Part shown: one piece after another, positions 36,029-44,745 of the stretch
Numbering within the stretch: the stretch's first letter is position 1
How the letters are laid out: each line of letters opens with the position of its first letter
Assembly (NCBI GenBank): GCA_039819785.1
Contig: JBCBRH010000001.1
Span: forward strand, 161,508 to 225,507
Source of the DNA: JBCBRD01 sp039819785
Lineage (GTDB): Bacteria > Pseudomonadota > Alphaproteobacteria > Rhizobiales > Hyphomicrobiaceae
Reading direction: 5' to 3'
DNA length: 64,000 nucleotides
The notes under the pieces: model-generated
What the model was told of the DNA's origin: nothing
Databases searched by the model: none
Seen by the model: the letters and a program-made list of their open reading frames with translations, nothing else
Program-made: the position numbers and the translations under genes

Positions 36029-37048
36029 ATGCGCGTCTATTACGATCAGGATGCCGATCTAAATCTCATCAAGTCCAGGAAAGTGGCTGTGATTGGCTAT
36101 GGATCGCAGGGGCGTGCCCATGCGCTCAATCTCAAGGACTCAGGCTGCAAGGACATTGTTGTTGCGCTCCGTCCCGGCTCAACTACGGCCAAAAAGGTTG
36201 AGGCTGACGGTCTGGAGGTGAAGTCTGTCGCGGATGCGGCAGCATGGGCTGACCTTATGATGATGGCCACACCTGACGAACTGCAGGCGGACATCTATCG
36301 CGACCACATCAAGGGCAACATCCGCGATGGCGCAGCGATTGCGTTCGCGCATGGTCTCAACGTGCACTTCAACCTTATCGAGCCCAAGTCCACGGTGGAT
36401 GTCGTGATGATTGCACCAAAGGGCCCTGGTCATACGGTGCGCGGGGAATACGAAAAAGGCGGCGGCGTGCCGTGTTTGATCGCGATCAGCCAGAATGCAT
36501 CGGGGAATGCGCACGATCTTGCGCTGTCGTATGCCTGCGGTGTCGGCGGTGGACGCTCTGGCGTTATCGAGACCACATTCAAGGAAGAATGTGAGACGGA
36601 TCTGTTTGGTGAGCAGGCTGTACTGTGTGGCGGCCTTGTGGAGTTGATCCGGGCAGGCTTTGAGACGCTGGTGGAAGATGGCTATGCGCCCGAGATGGCC
36701 TACTTCGAGTGTCTGCACGAGGTGAAGCTGATCGTCGACCTCATCTATGAGGGTGGGATTGCGAACATGAACTACTCGATCTCGAACACAGCCGAGTGGG
36801 GTGAGTATCGGTCAGGTCCACGTGTCGTGACGTCTGAAACGAAGGCTGAGATGAAGCGCATCTTGAAGGAAATCCAGACGGGACAGTTTACGTCGGAATG
36901 GATGCAGGAATGCAAAGCCGGGCAGGCGCGCTTCAAAGGCATTCGCCGGATGAATGACGCGCACCAGATTGAAGAGGTTGGTGAGAAGCTCCGCGGAATG
37001 ATGCCTTGGATTAAATCGAATGCGCTTGTGGACAAAGAGCGCAACTGA
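36029..37048 (+). CDS. ilvC: Ketol-acid reductoisomerase (class I)
   Basis: IlvC isomerises and reduces acetolactate with NADPH in valine and isoleucine synthesis. The nucleotide motif VAVIGYGSQGRAHALNLK opens the protein, and the metal-binding residues sit in the C-terminal helical domain around EQAVLCGG and the segment after ECLHEVKLIVDL. The 339 residues from the ATG at 36029 are the class I length. An upstream in-frame stretch to 35927 lacks homology. It is followed by a strong rho-independent terminator, so the transcript likely ends with ilvC. Confidence 0.96.
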   Translation: MRVYYDQDADLNLIKSRKVAVIGYGSQGRAHALNLKDSGCKDIVVALRPGSTTAKKVEADGLEVKSVADAAAWADLMMMATPDELQADIYRDHIKGNIRDGAAIAFAHGLNVHFNLIEPKSTVDVVMIAPKGPGHTVRGEYEKGGGVPCLIAISQNASGNAHDLALSYACGVGGGRSGVIETTFKEECETDLFGEQAVLCGGLVELIRAGFETLVEDGYAPEMAYFECLHEVKLIVDLIYEGGIANMNYSISNTAEWGEYRSGPRVVTSETKAEMKRILKEIQTGQFTSEWMQECKAGQARFKGIRRMNDAHQIEEVGEKLRGMMPWIKSNALVDKERN

Positions 37049-37089
37049 TTTTCGTTCGTTTTGATTGGCGACATACCGTGCGCCGGATC

Positions 37090-37118
37090 GGCCGCCCCTT
37101 TTTTGGGACGGCCTTTTT
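37090..37118 (+). terminator. Rho-independent terminator after ilvC
   Basis: GGCCGCCCC (37090-37098) pairs with GGGACGGCC (37105-37113) with one mismatch, followed by five T at 37114-37118. It lies 42 bases after the ilvC stop. Confidence 0.8.
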
Positions 37119-37337
37119 CTTATCTGCGTTGTTGTTTGTTGAGCCGTCTGCAAGCGGGTGTGTCGCGAGCTTCATGAGGTCTGTTGGGATGATACGTGTG
37201 CGGGGTGAACCGCTTGGAGAGCAACTGCCACCCAAGGCATTTCCGCTGCAGTTGCAACTAAACCACGTTAAGTTTTGAAACGGACGCTATGTGATTGTTT
37301 TTAAAGCCAGGTCAGGCCTGAGCGTGTACAGATAAGA

Positions 37338-37410
37338 TCACCGGAGAACCCATGCCCCCGCGTCGGGGAGGGAGGTGTGTGGCGGTGCGGTTGCACAAGC
37401 CCTCCGGTGA
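37338..37410. ncRNA. Possible structured RNA in the ilvC-arsM interval
   Basis: A perfect 9-bp closing stem, TCACCGGAG (37338-37346) with CTCCGGTGA (37402-37410), encloses two smaller hairpins, CCCCG-CGT-CGGGG and TGC-GGTT-GCA. This multi-stem layout is typical of structured RNAs. I do not recognise the family and the strand is unknown, so it could be chance. Confidence 0.3.
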
Positions 37411-38268
37411 CAGACCTTTTCAAACGGGTGTCAGGTTAAAGATCCCATTCGATCAGGCCAACTGTACGGGCGACGAAGGTGCGGGAACACTCCGCCGCCC
37501 GTGGCGAGCGCACCCAGGCGGATGGGTGGCTCAAACCGATAATAATCCTCTGTGTGCCGCGAAGTTCTCGCGCGGCGGAATGTGATTGGGTGATTGTCGA
37601 CTTGGGACAGACGTTTTCGGCTCGGGTCGACGCGTTATGCGCCACTGAGGGGCCGGACGTCCGTTCTGCAAGTCTTGCGTGTGTTGTGCTTGGGATCCCC
37701 GTTGATCCCGATTGCTGGTTGGCCAAGTTCCCCCAAGGCCGCACCTGCTCTTTTTTATTCCCTCGAAAGCTTGGAGAAGACTGTTTCTCTTCTTGGTGTG
37801 TTCATCTTGCCGCGTCGCTTGTTCACAGCTTGGCGCTGATAAGGCGATAACGTGGCAAGTGGGTATTTTGCCGATGATCCAGCCGTTTGGCGATCACTTC
37901 TTAGCGTTACAATCAGAAATATCCTCGGTGTGAGAACTGCTAGGCTTTGCAATGTCCTAGCTGATTGCGTTGCAATGGCCAGATGACCGCGGAGGGGGCT
38001 GGCTGGACGGACAGCAGTCTTGTTGCTTCGAATATTATAACGTTGGGAAATCCTGGCAATGCCTTGTCAGGGCTGCGGCAGGCTCGTGTCTGATCTTTGC
38101 AACTGTCGAGGTTTCGTCTGGTCCGCGTTTGCAAGCCCGGTGGTTCACGCGATGATAACGGTGGCTTGAATTGCCTGTTGAGACCAAGGTCAGGCATCAG
38201 TCAGGACTGGTTCATTTCGTCCATGGGATGACCTGAGAAATCCAACGCAATGCCAGCGGAGTGCACGC

Positions 38269-39321
38269 ATGAACGTCGACGTCGTCAAAAACTATTACGG
38301 TCAGGTTCTTTCCACGAGCGACGATCTCAAGACATCGGCGTGTTGCACACCAGATGAGATGCCTGAAAGGGTCAAGCAGGCTTTGCTGAACGTGCACGAC
38401 GAGGTACTTGCCAAATACTACGGCTGCGGCTTGGTCCTTCCCGAGGCAATTGAGGGGGCACGTGTCCTGGACCTTGGGTGTGGTGCTGGGCGAGACGTTT
38501 ATGCGCTCTCACAGATGGTGGGGCCGAACGGCCATGTCGTTGGTCTGGACATGACGCCGGAGCAAATCGGCGTCGCGCGTTCGCATATCGATTGGCACAT
38601 GTCGCGCTTTGGGTATGAGACGGCCAATGTCAGTTTTGTCGACGGCTACATCGAGAAGCTCGACCAGCTTGGGCTGGAACCGGAAAGCTTCGATGTCATC
38701 GTGTCGAATTGCGTGATCAATCTGTCGCCGGATAAAGCCGCTGTGCTGGCAGGCGCGAAGTCGCTCTTGAAACCTGGTGGTGAAATCTACTTTGCCGACG
38801 TCTACGCTGACAGGCGTTTGCCCGATGCGGTTAAAAATGATCCCATTCTGCTCGGCGAGTGTCTTGGTGGCGCGCTTTATTGGAATGACTTCCTCAACCT
38901 GTCCAAGTCCATCGGGTTTGGGGATCCCCGGCTGGTGACTGCACGACCACTTACGGTTGATGATCCTTTGCTCGCCGAGAAAACCGGTCAGGCGCGCTTT
39001 TATTCCGCGACGTACAGGCTGTTCAACATCGAGGGCCTTGAGAGTTCGTGTGAGGATTACGGGCAGGCGGTCATCTATCGGGGCGGGATTACGGGCCATG
39101 AGAGTGCGTTGGCCTTGGACGGGCACCACCTGATGGAAAAGGGCCGGATTTTTCCGGTTTGCGGGAACACGTGGCACATGCTGCAAAAGACGCGTTTTGC
39201 GGCGCACTTTGATTTCATCGGTGATTTCTCAACCCATTATGGCTTGTTTCCAGGGTGTGGTGAAGGCAACCCGCTTGAAGTGCAGAGCCTGAATGGTCAG
39301 CTGCTTGATGCCTGCTGTTAG
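38269..39321 (+). CDS. arsM: ArsM-like SAM-dependent methyltransferase (putative arsenite methyltransferase)
   Basis: A class I methyltransferase of 350 residues. The SAM motif VLDLGCGAGRD is at residues 66-76. Cysteines at the arsenite-binding positions of the ArsM family are present: Cys25/26 (TSACCTPDE), Cys148 (NCVINLSPDK) and Cys198 (GECLGGALY). A C-terminal domain adds FPVCGNTWHMLQKTRF and ends in a Cys-Cys pair, like longer bacterial homologues. ArsM methylates arsenite to volatile or excretable forms. A CGGAG box precedes the ATG. No arsR, arsB or arsC is nearby, so the arsenic role is inferred from motifs alone. Confidence 0.75.
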   Translation: MNVDVVKNYYGQVLSTSDDLKTSACCTPDEMPERVKQALLNVHDEVLAKYYGCGLVLPEAIEGARVLDLGCGAGRDVYALSQMVGPNGHVVGLDMTPEQIGVARSHIDWHMSRFGYETANVSFVDGYIEKLDQLGLEPESFDVIVSNCVINLSPDKAAVLAGAKSLLKPGGEIYFADVYADRRLPDAVKNDPILLGECLGGALYWNDFLNLSKSIGFGDPRLVTARPLTVDDPLLAEKTGQARFYSATYRLFNIEGLESSCEDYGQAVIYRGGITGHESALALDGHHLMEKGRIFPVCGNTWHMLQKTRFAAHFDFIGDFSTHYGLFPGCGEGNPLEVQSLNGQLLDACC

Positions 39322-39455
39322 GCCAGGCTGGTTTTTACAAGCGGGCTTTGTCGACCGTCTGCGTTCCCGTCCAATGGGTTTAATAACGACGACCCCTTTC
39401 GCTTTTCTCAGTCGCCGGGTACACGTGGCCCGGTTGATTGGGAAAGGGCCGACAT

Positions 39456-40196
39456 TTGCTTCTTTACGACGTCGTAGCCGGGCAGGATGCGCGCGGTGTG
39501 GTACACGCAGGTCGCTTGGCCCTTCAGATCGATCAGGCCGCGCGCTGGGATTTTCCCGACCTGTATCGCGACGAAATTGAGGTGCATTGGCAACGACGGC
39601 TCAGCGACAATCCTTCATTTTTCAATGGCTCGGTGATGTTGATGCTGTCTGGCGGGCGCGTCGATGGTGACACGTTGGCTTGCTCGTTTGTTGCGACGGA
39701 TTTCAAGAGCTATCTCTACTGGCGCGATCAGGGATTTGCCGATCAACAGGTGCGCGACGCGTTCGGGTCCGGCCTTGTGTGGTCATCGGATGGCGCATTG
39801 ATGCTCGTGCGCCAATCGGCCGGGCAGGTGAACACGGGTCTCACCTATTTTCCTGGCGGATTTATCGATGATCGGGATCTCGATGCGGATGGGCGAATTG
39901 ATATCGCTGCGAGTGTGTCGCGGGAACTTGCTGAGGAGACGGGGCTCAGCGCCACCGAACTTGAGCGCGTGCCGGGGTATGTGATTTCATCGTGCGGTCC
40001 ACAGCTGTCGTTCGGTGTTCAGTTTCGAAGCGCGCTGACGGCTGCAACCTTGAAGGCCCGTATCATGGCATTCATCGCGCAGGACGAAAAACCAGAGCTG
40101 AGCGATGTGCTGTTCATGACAACACCGCAATTGGAAGATGGCGGTGCCTTTGCACCGTACGCTGAGGTGCTGGCGGAACACATGCTCGCTGAATGA
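39456..40196 (+). CDS. NUDIX hydrolase family protein
   Basis: The NUDIX box is present in a stretched form: GGFIDDRDLDADG followed about 10 residues later by SRELAEETGLS, whose Glu residues bind metal. NUDIX enzymes cleave nucleoside diphosphates linked to another group; the substrate here is unknown. The N-terminal 90 residues are a separate beta-rich domain. A TTG at 39456 has a GGAAAGG box 8 bases before it; the frame also opens at 39438 (TTG). The gene follows arsM by about 135 bp on the same strand. Confidence 0.75.
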   Translation: MLLYDVVAGQDARGVVHAGRLALQIDQAARWDFPDLYRDEIEVHWQRRLSDNPSFFNGSVMLMLSGGRVDGDTLACSFVATDFKSYLYWRDQGFADQQVRDAFGSGLVWSSDGALMLVRQSAGQVNTGLTYFPGGFIDDRDLDADGRIDIAASVSRELAEETGLSATELERVPGYVISSCGPQLSFGVQFRSALTAATLKARIMAFIAQDEKPELSDVLFMTTPQLEDGGAFAPYAEVLAEHMLAE

Positions 40197-40431
40197 AAAA
40201 ACCTTTGCGTGGTCGGCATCATCTGGCATGGGATGGACTGGGGTGTCGTCTTCCTTATCTCCGGCTGGCCGATGAGGCATGCGCAGCTTTGGCTAAGCCG
40301 TGCGGCGTTTCACGACCTAGCGGGTTCGTGCAGCCGCATTGCGCACCCAAGTGACGGCCCACCAGTCCCATCCCTTTTGGCGATGGCTTTCCCCCCGCAC
40401 ACGCTTTCGTGCCAACAGGACGACTTAAACC

Positions 40432-41346
40432 ATGACTTTGGCCTTTCACACGCTTGATGTGTTCACCGACAAGCGGTTCGCGGGCAACAGCCTTGCCGTG
40501 GTACTGGAGGCTGACGGTTTGGACGCCGAGCAAATGCAGACAATTGCACGCGAGTTCAATTTGTCTGAGACGGTTTTTGTTCTGAAGGCGGAGAACCCAT
40601 CGGTGCATACGGCGCGCGTACGTATTTTCACGCCGATGAATGAGTTGCCCTTTGCTGGTCATCCGATTGTCGGGACGGCCGCCTTGCTCGCCCAGTTGCG
40701 GACCCCGGTGGTGAATGGGGAACAAGATGCGATCATCTCGCTGGAAGCCAAACTTGGCGGAGTGCGCGTGGGCGTCCGGCTGAAAGACGAAGGTCTGGCG
40801 TTCGCCGAGTTCGACGCGCCCAAGATGCCGAAACAGGCGGGACGTTTACTGCCCGTTGAAAGGCTGGCTGCGGGGGTTGGGCTGATCCCAAACGAGATTG
40901 GTTTTGAAAACCATAAGCCGGTTTGCTTCGCTGCTGGACCTGCGTTCGCGTTCATTCCGGTTTCAACGCGCGAGGCGATCAATAAAGCGCGCGTGGATGC
41001 GCGGCATTGGGCAGATGGTTTCGAAGAACAAGGGCTAGTAGGGGCTTATCTGTACACCCGACAGTGCGTCCACACATCGTCAGCCTTTCACTGCCGGATG
41101 TTCGCGCCGTCGGCAGGTATCATGGAGGACCCTGCCACGGGGGCTGCTGCGGTCTGTCTTGCGGGGGTGGTGCATCAGTACGACGACTATCCAGACGGGG
41201 TCCATCGCCGGGTGGTTGAACAGGGCTATACAATGGGGCGGCCCAGCCGCATCACGATCACCAGCGTTGTGCGCGGCGGGAAGCTTGAGACTGTGCGGAT
41301 TGGCGGGCAATCGGTCCGGGTCAGCCATGGCACGCTGTATGTGTAA
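40432..41346 (+). CDS. PhzF family isomerase-like protein
   Basis: PhzF-fold proteins resemble diaminopimelate epimerase and include the phenazine-pathway isomerase, but most members have unknown substrates. The family opening FHTLDVFTDKRFAGNSLAVVL contains the catalytic-region residues, followed by SETVFVL, RIFTPMNELPFAGHPIVGTA and EDPATGAAAVCLAG. The product has 304 residues, typical of the family. No phenazine genes are near, so a phenazine role should not be assumed. The neighbouring NUDIX and ArsM genes are not functionally linked in any way I can see. Confidence 0.9.
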   Translation: MTLAFHTLDVFTDKRFAGNSLAVVLEADGLDAEQMQTIAREFNLSETVFVLKAENPSVHTARVRIFTPMNELPFAGHPIVGTAALLAQLRTPVVNGEQDAIISLEAKLGGVRVGVRLKDEGLAFAEFDAPKMPKQAGRLLPVERLAAGVGLIPNEIGFENHKPVCFAAGPAFAFIPVSTREAINKARVDARHWADGFEEQGLVGAYLYTRQCVHTSSAFHCRMFAPSAGIMEDPATGAAAVCLAGVVHQYDDYPDGVHRRVVEQGYTMGRPSRITITSVVRGGKLETVRIGGQSVRVSHGTLYV

Positions 41347-41791
41347 TGGCCCGGGTTGTCGGGTGTTACCTGTCCAGGTTTTCTGTTTCGTTGGCTTGAT
41401 GGGTTGATTTGCCGAGAAAAAACCGTATCGGTTGCAATTGGCTAACGCGCTGAAGATATACTGTGGGCGCAAATGAAGCTGCGTGGCGCAGGAAGATAGA
41501 TTGTTCTGATGGCATTCGAGACGCAAAATACGTTTATGAGCGCGGGTTTTCAGTGTCTATTTTTGCACGTCTTGCCGCCGGCGCCAGGTGTCAGCGGGAG
41601 GCCGCGCTCTGGGTTTGGCCAGTTAAAATGCTCTTTGCTGCAGAGCCTATTTCTCCTTAGAGGCCCCTGGGCCGTAGGGGCGCTGGAGTAATGCTGCAGC
41701 GCAAGGCTTAGGGGTTTGCTTACCAAGATATGAATAAGCAAGACGCTGCTGGTCCCTTGTGACCACAGCCCAAGCCGGCAGAGAGCTGACC
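41347..41791. other. Leader region of leuA, without a firm gene
   Basis: These 445 bases precede leuA. They contain a Leu-codon-rich short frame followed by a hairpin (listed separately) and two copies of TGCTGCAG, at about 41636 and 41692. A promoter should lie near the left end. Confidence 0.45.
41635..41681 (+). promoter_or_regulatory. Possible leucine attenuator element upstream of leuA
   Basis: A frame that can start with ATG at 41509 or 41536 has five leucine codons in eight (TTG CTG ... CTA ... CTC CTT) at 41635-41658, directly before the stem GCCCCT/AGGGGC (41663-41681). Leucine-rich leader peptides followed by alternative hairpins control leuA in several bacteria. There is no clear T-run and the start is weak, so this is tentative. 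Confidence 0.25.
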
Positions 41792-43420
41792 ATGGAAACC
41801 AAGACACACACACAATCGACCAACTCGCAATCGTCCAACTTCAAAGACATGCCCAACCCTAAACAAAAGGGCGCAGTTAGCGACGATGCACAGGTTCTGA
41901 TCTTCGATACGACGCTGCGTGATGGCGAACAATGCCCTGGCGCGACCATGACGTTTGAAGAAAAGCTCGAGGTTGCAGATTATCTCGATCAGATGGGTGT
42001 CGATATCATAGAGGCCGGTTTTCCCATCGCCTCCGATGGTGATTTCGAGGCTGTCAGCGAGATTGCAAGGCGCGTCAAGTCCGCGACCGTCGCGGGACTG
42101 GCACGGGCCATTGATGGTGATATCGATCGGTGCGGGCAGGCGGTCAAACATGCACAGCGCGGGCGCATCCACACGTTTGTGTCCACCTCGCCGATCCACC
42201 TCTCCCACCAAATGCGCAAGAGCGAAGACGAGGTCATCGACATCATCACCAGGACCGTTGCGCGCGCGCGGAACCTGATCGACGATGTGGAATGGTCCGC
42301 CATGGATGCCACGCGCACGCCCATCGACTATCTGTGCCTGTGTATCGACGCGGCCATCAAGGCAGGCGCTACGACGATCAACCTGCCCGATACGGTGGGG
42401 TATGCCACGCCGGAAGAGTATCGCCAGATGTTCGTTGATGTGCGCTCGCGCGTGCCCGACAGCGACAAGGTGATCTTCTCGGTTCACTGCCATGATGACC
42501 TGGGGCTTGCCGTTGCAAATTCGCTGGCCGGCGTTACCGGTGGTGCGCGACAGGTCGAGTGCACGATTAATGGGATCGGAGAGCGGGCTGGCAATGCCGC
42601 GCTCGAAGAGATTGTCATGGCCCTCAAGACGCGCGGCGATGTGCTGCCTTATCACACGGGCGTCGAGAGTACGGCGCTGGTGCGCGGTTCGCGGCTGGTG
42701 TCCACGGTTACGAATTTCCCGGTCCAGTACAACAAGGCGATTGTCGGACGGAATGCGTTTGCGCATGAAAGCGGGATCCATCAGGACGGTATCTTAAAGC
42801 ATCAGCAGACCTACGAAATCATGACGCCCGAATCTGTTGGCGTGTCGAAAACCAATCTGGTGATGGGCAAGCATTCCGGACGGAATGCGTTTCGGGCCAA
42901 GCTGGAAGAGCTGGGTTATACGCTGGGTCAGAACGCGTTGGAAGATGCGTTTGTGCGGTTCAAGGCTTTGGCTGATCGCAAGAAACATGTTTACGACGAA
43001 GACATCGAGGCGTTGGTGGATGAGGGGATCGCCCACATGCACGACCGCACGAAGGTGGTCGCGCTGACGGTGATTGCGGGGACCATGGGTCCGCAGTCAG
43101 CCACGTTGACGGTGGCGATCGATGGAGAGCATCAGACGGTTCAGGCCAGTGGCAACGGCCCTGTCGATGCAACCTTCAACGCCATCAAAATGATTATGCC
43201 ACATGAAGGAAAGCTGGCGCTGTACCAGGTTCATGCTGTCACTGAGGGGACGGATGCGCAGGCCGAAGTCTCGGTTCGTCTTGAGGAAGGTGACCGGATT
43301 GTTACGGGGCGCGGCGCTGATACCGATACGCTCGTTGCTTCGGCGCGCGCCTATGTTGCTGCCGTGAACAAGCTGGAAATCGCGCGTGAAAAGTCGCAAC
43401 GGGCGCAGGCTATTTTGTAG
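41792..43420 (+). CDS. leuA: 2-isopropylmalate synthase
   Basis: LeuA condenses acetyl-CoA with 2-oxoisovalerate, the first step towards leucine. The LeuA signature VLIFDTTLRDGEQCPGATMT and metal-binding SVHCHDDLGLAVANS are clear, and the C-terminal feedback domain (leucine binding) is complete. The 542 residues start at the ATG at 41792, preceded by AGAGAG; a GTG at 41759 or an internal Met is possible. The first 35 residues are polar and unlike other LeuA proteins. Compared with cimA in this window, the EQCPG signature marks this as the leucine enzyme. Confidence 0.95.
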   Translation: METKTHTQSTNSQSSNFKDMPNPKQKGAVSDDAQVLIFDTTLRDGEQCPGATMTFEEKLEVADYLDQMGVDIIEAGFPIASDGDFEAVSEIARRVKSATVAGLARAIDGDIDRCGQAVKHAQRGRIHTFVSTSPIHLSHQMRKSEDEVIDIITRTVARARNLIDDVEWSAMDATRTPIDYLCLCIDAAIKAGATTINLPDTVGYATPEEYRQMFVDVRSRVPDSDKVIFSVHCHDDLGLAVANSLAGVTGGARQVECTINGIGERAGNAALEEIVMALKTRGDVLPYHTGVESTALVRGSRLVSTVTNFPVQYNKAIVGRNAFAHESGIHQDGILKHQQTYEIMTPESVGVSKTNLVMGKHSGRNAFRAKLEELGYTLGQNALEDAFVRFKALADRKKHVYDEDIEALVDEGIAHMHDRTKVVALTVIAGTMGPQSATLTVAIDGEHQTVQASGNGPVDATFNAIKMIMPHEGKLALYQVHAVTEGTDAQAEVSVRLEEGDRIVTGRGADTDTLVASARAYVAAVNKLEIAREKSQRAQAIL

Positions 43421-43592
43421 CCATACGAGTTGGATGCCGTGAGGCGTGCTTGCGCTGGTCTGATGATCCGGTTTGCCGGTCGGGCCCGCGCCAAATGGTT
43501 GTGGCTCAAGGCATCCGCCTAGTGGCCCGCGGCGCCCTTCTTGTTCGCCCAGGTGCTTGTGGGTGGTTGGGCGTACGAACCAAAGTTAGGAC

Positions 43593-44627
43593 GTGAACTG
43601 GGTGGCCCGTTTTTTTTCAGATGACATTGCGATCGACCTTGGGACGGCCAATACGCTTGTCTATGTGGTTGATCGCGGCATCATCATCGATGAGCCTTCA
43701 ACCGTTGCGTTGCGCTCCGTCAACGGTGCCCGCGAGATCCTGGCCGTTGGTCGCCGTGCGCGTGAGATGGAGGGCAGGACACCTGAAAACATCGAAACGC
43801 TGCGGCCGATGCGTGATGGTGTCATCGCTGACTTTATCGCCACGGAAGAAATGCTCCGGCAATTCATCCAGAGGGCCAAGAGCAAATCAGGCTTTCGCCG
43901 TCCGCGTATTCTGATTTGTGTGCCGGCAGGTGCCACCCCAGTTGAGCGCCGCGCCGTCTACGAAACAGCCGTGTCCGCGGGTTCAAGGCGTGTGCTGCTG
44001 ATTGAAGAGCCCGTGGCGGCTGCGATTGGGTCTGGGATGCCCGTCGATCGTCCGATGGGATCCATGGTGGTCGATATTGGAGGCGGCACAACCGATGTTG
44101 CGGTCATGTCGCTGTCGGGTGTTTTGCAGGCGCGTTCCTTGCGGTGTGCCGGCAATGCGATGGATGAAGCGATTATCCGGTTTGTGCGGCGGCGGCATCA
44201 TCTTTTGATCGGCGAGTTGAACGCTGAGCGCATCAAGACGGATGCGGGGGCTGTGCAGCCTGGTGAGCGCGACCGGGGGGTGGAAATCCACATTCGTGGC
44301 AGGGATGTCCGTCAGGGCCGCGTGAAGAGCGTGACGCTCACCTCGGGCGATGTAGCTGAGGCTTTGTCGACGCCGGTTGAAGAGATTATCGACTTTGTCC
44401 AACGGGCGCTCGAGGACCTGCCCCCTGATATTGCGTCTGATATTTGCGAACATGGGCTGCAGCTGACCGGTGGTGGGGCCAAGCTGCATGGTTTAGCGCC
44501 CTATATGGCTGAGCGCCTCGGCATTCCGGTGAGCGTGCCTGAGAACCCGCCGCATAGCGTGGTGTTAGGTTCGGCAAAGGTTTTGCAAGAGCTTGAAAAA
44601 TGGGAGCAGCTTCTCATCCGGCCATAG
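43593..44627 (+). CDS. mreB: Rod shape-determining protein MreB
   Basis: MreB is the bacterial actin that guides the elongation machinery of the cell wall on the inner face of the membrane. Actin-family motifs are the IDLGTANTLVYV phosphate loop, the VPAGATPVERRA segment and VVDIGGGTTDVAVMSL. The 344-residue length is typical. A GTG at 43593 or a better spaced GTG at 43602 may be the start. In many alphaproteobacteria mreB is followed by mreC, mreD, mrdA and rodA; here the next gene is an unrelated OmpA-like gene on the other strand, so the shape operon is split or this is a second copy. Confidence 0.93.
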   Translation: MNWVARFFSDDIAIDLGTANTLVYVVDRGIIIDEPSTVALRSVNGAREILAVGRRAREMEGRTPENIETLRPMRDGVIADFIATEEMLRQFIQRAKSKSGFRRPRILICVPAGATPVERRAVYETAVSAGSRRVLLIEEPVAAAIGSGMPVDRPMGSMVVDIGGGTTDVAVMSLSGVLQARSLRCAGNAMDEAIIRFVRRRHHLLIGELNAERIKTDAGAVQPGERDRGVEIHIRGRDVRQGRVKSVTLTSGDVAEALSTPVEEIIDFVQRALEDLPPDIASDICEHGLQLTGGGAKLHGLAPYMAERLGIPVSVPENPPHSVVLGSAKVLQELEKWEQLLIRP

Positions 44628-44654
44628 CACGGTTGGATGACTGGTGTTGGCCGT

Positions 44655-44680
44655 ACCCCGACACCACCCGGTGTCAGGGT
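44655..44680. terminator. Strong hairpin between convergent mreB and ompA-like genes
   Basis: ACCCCGACACC (44655-44665) and GGTGTCAGGGT (44670-44680) form an 11-bp stem with one mismatch and a 4-base loop. There is no T-run, so it may work as a rho-dependent or processing site. Confidence 0.45.
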
Positions 44681-44745
44681 ATAATCCAGCGGATGCGGCC
44701 GAGCCCCGGAAAGCGAAGCTGGCAACCCAGGCACGTCAACGTCTT

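Larger units (their letters stand above)
37049..38268. other. 1.2-kb interval without a supported protein gene
   Basis: This is the largest gene-free stretch in the window, between ilvC and the ArsM-like gene. It has a rho-independent terminator at its left end, a perfect palindrome TCAGGCCTGA near 37312, a long-range inverted repeat described separately, and the hairpin CAGTC-AG-GACTG near 38198. Short frames exist but none has a recognisable family or a good ribosome-binding site. A small RNA gene is possible. Confidence 0.5.

Noticed and set aside
37307..37325. GGTCAGG motif suggesting the signal recognition particle RNA
   Set aside because: The downstream GGAAGGAAGCA-type segment of SRP RNA is absent, so the match is chance and part of a palindrome.
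41720..42781. 353-residue open frame on the minus strand
   Set aside because: It is antisense to leuA, whose motifs are certain; no family match in the minus frame.
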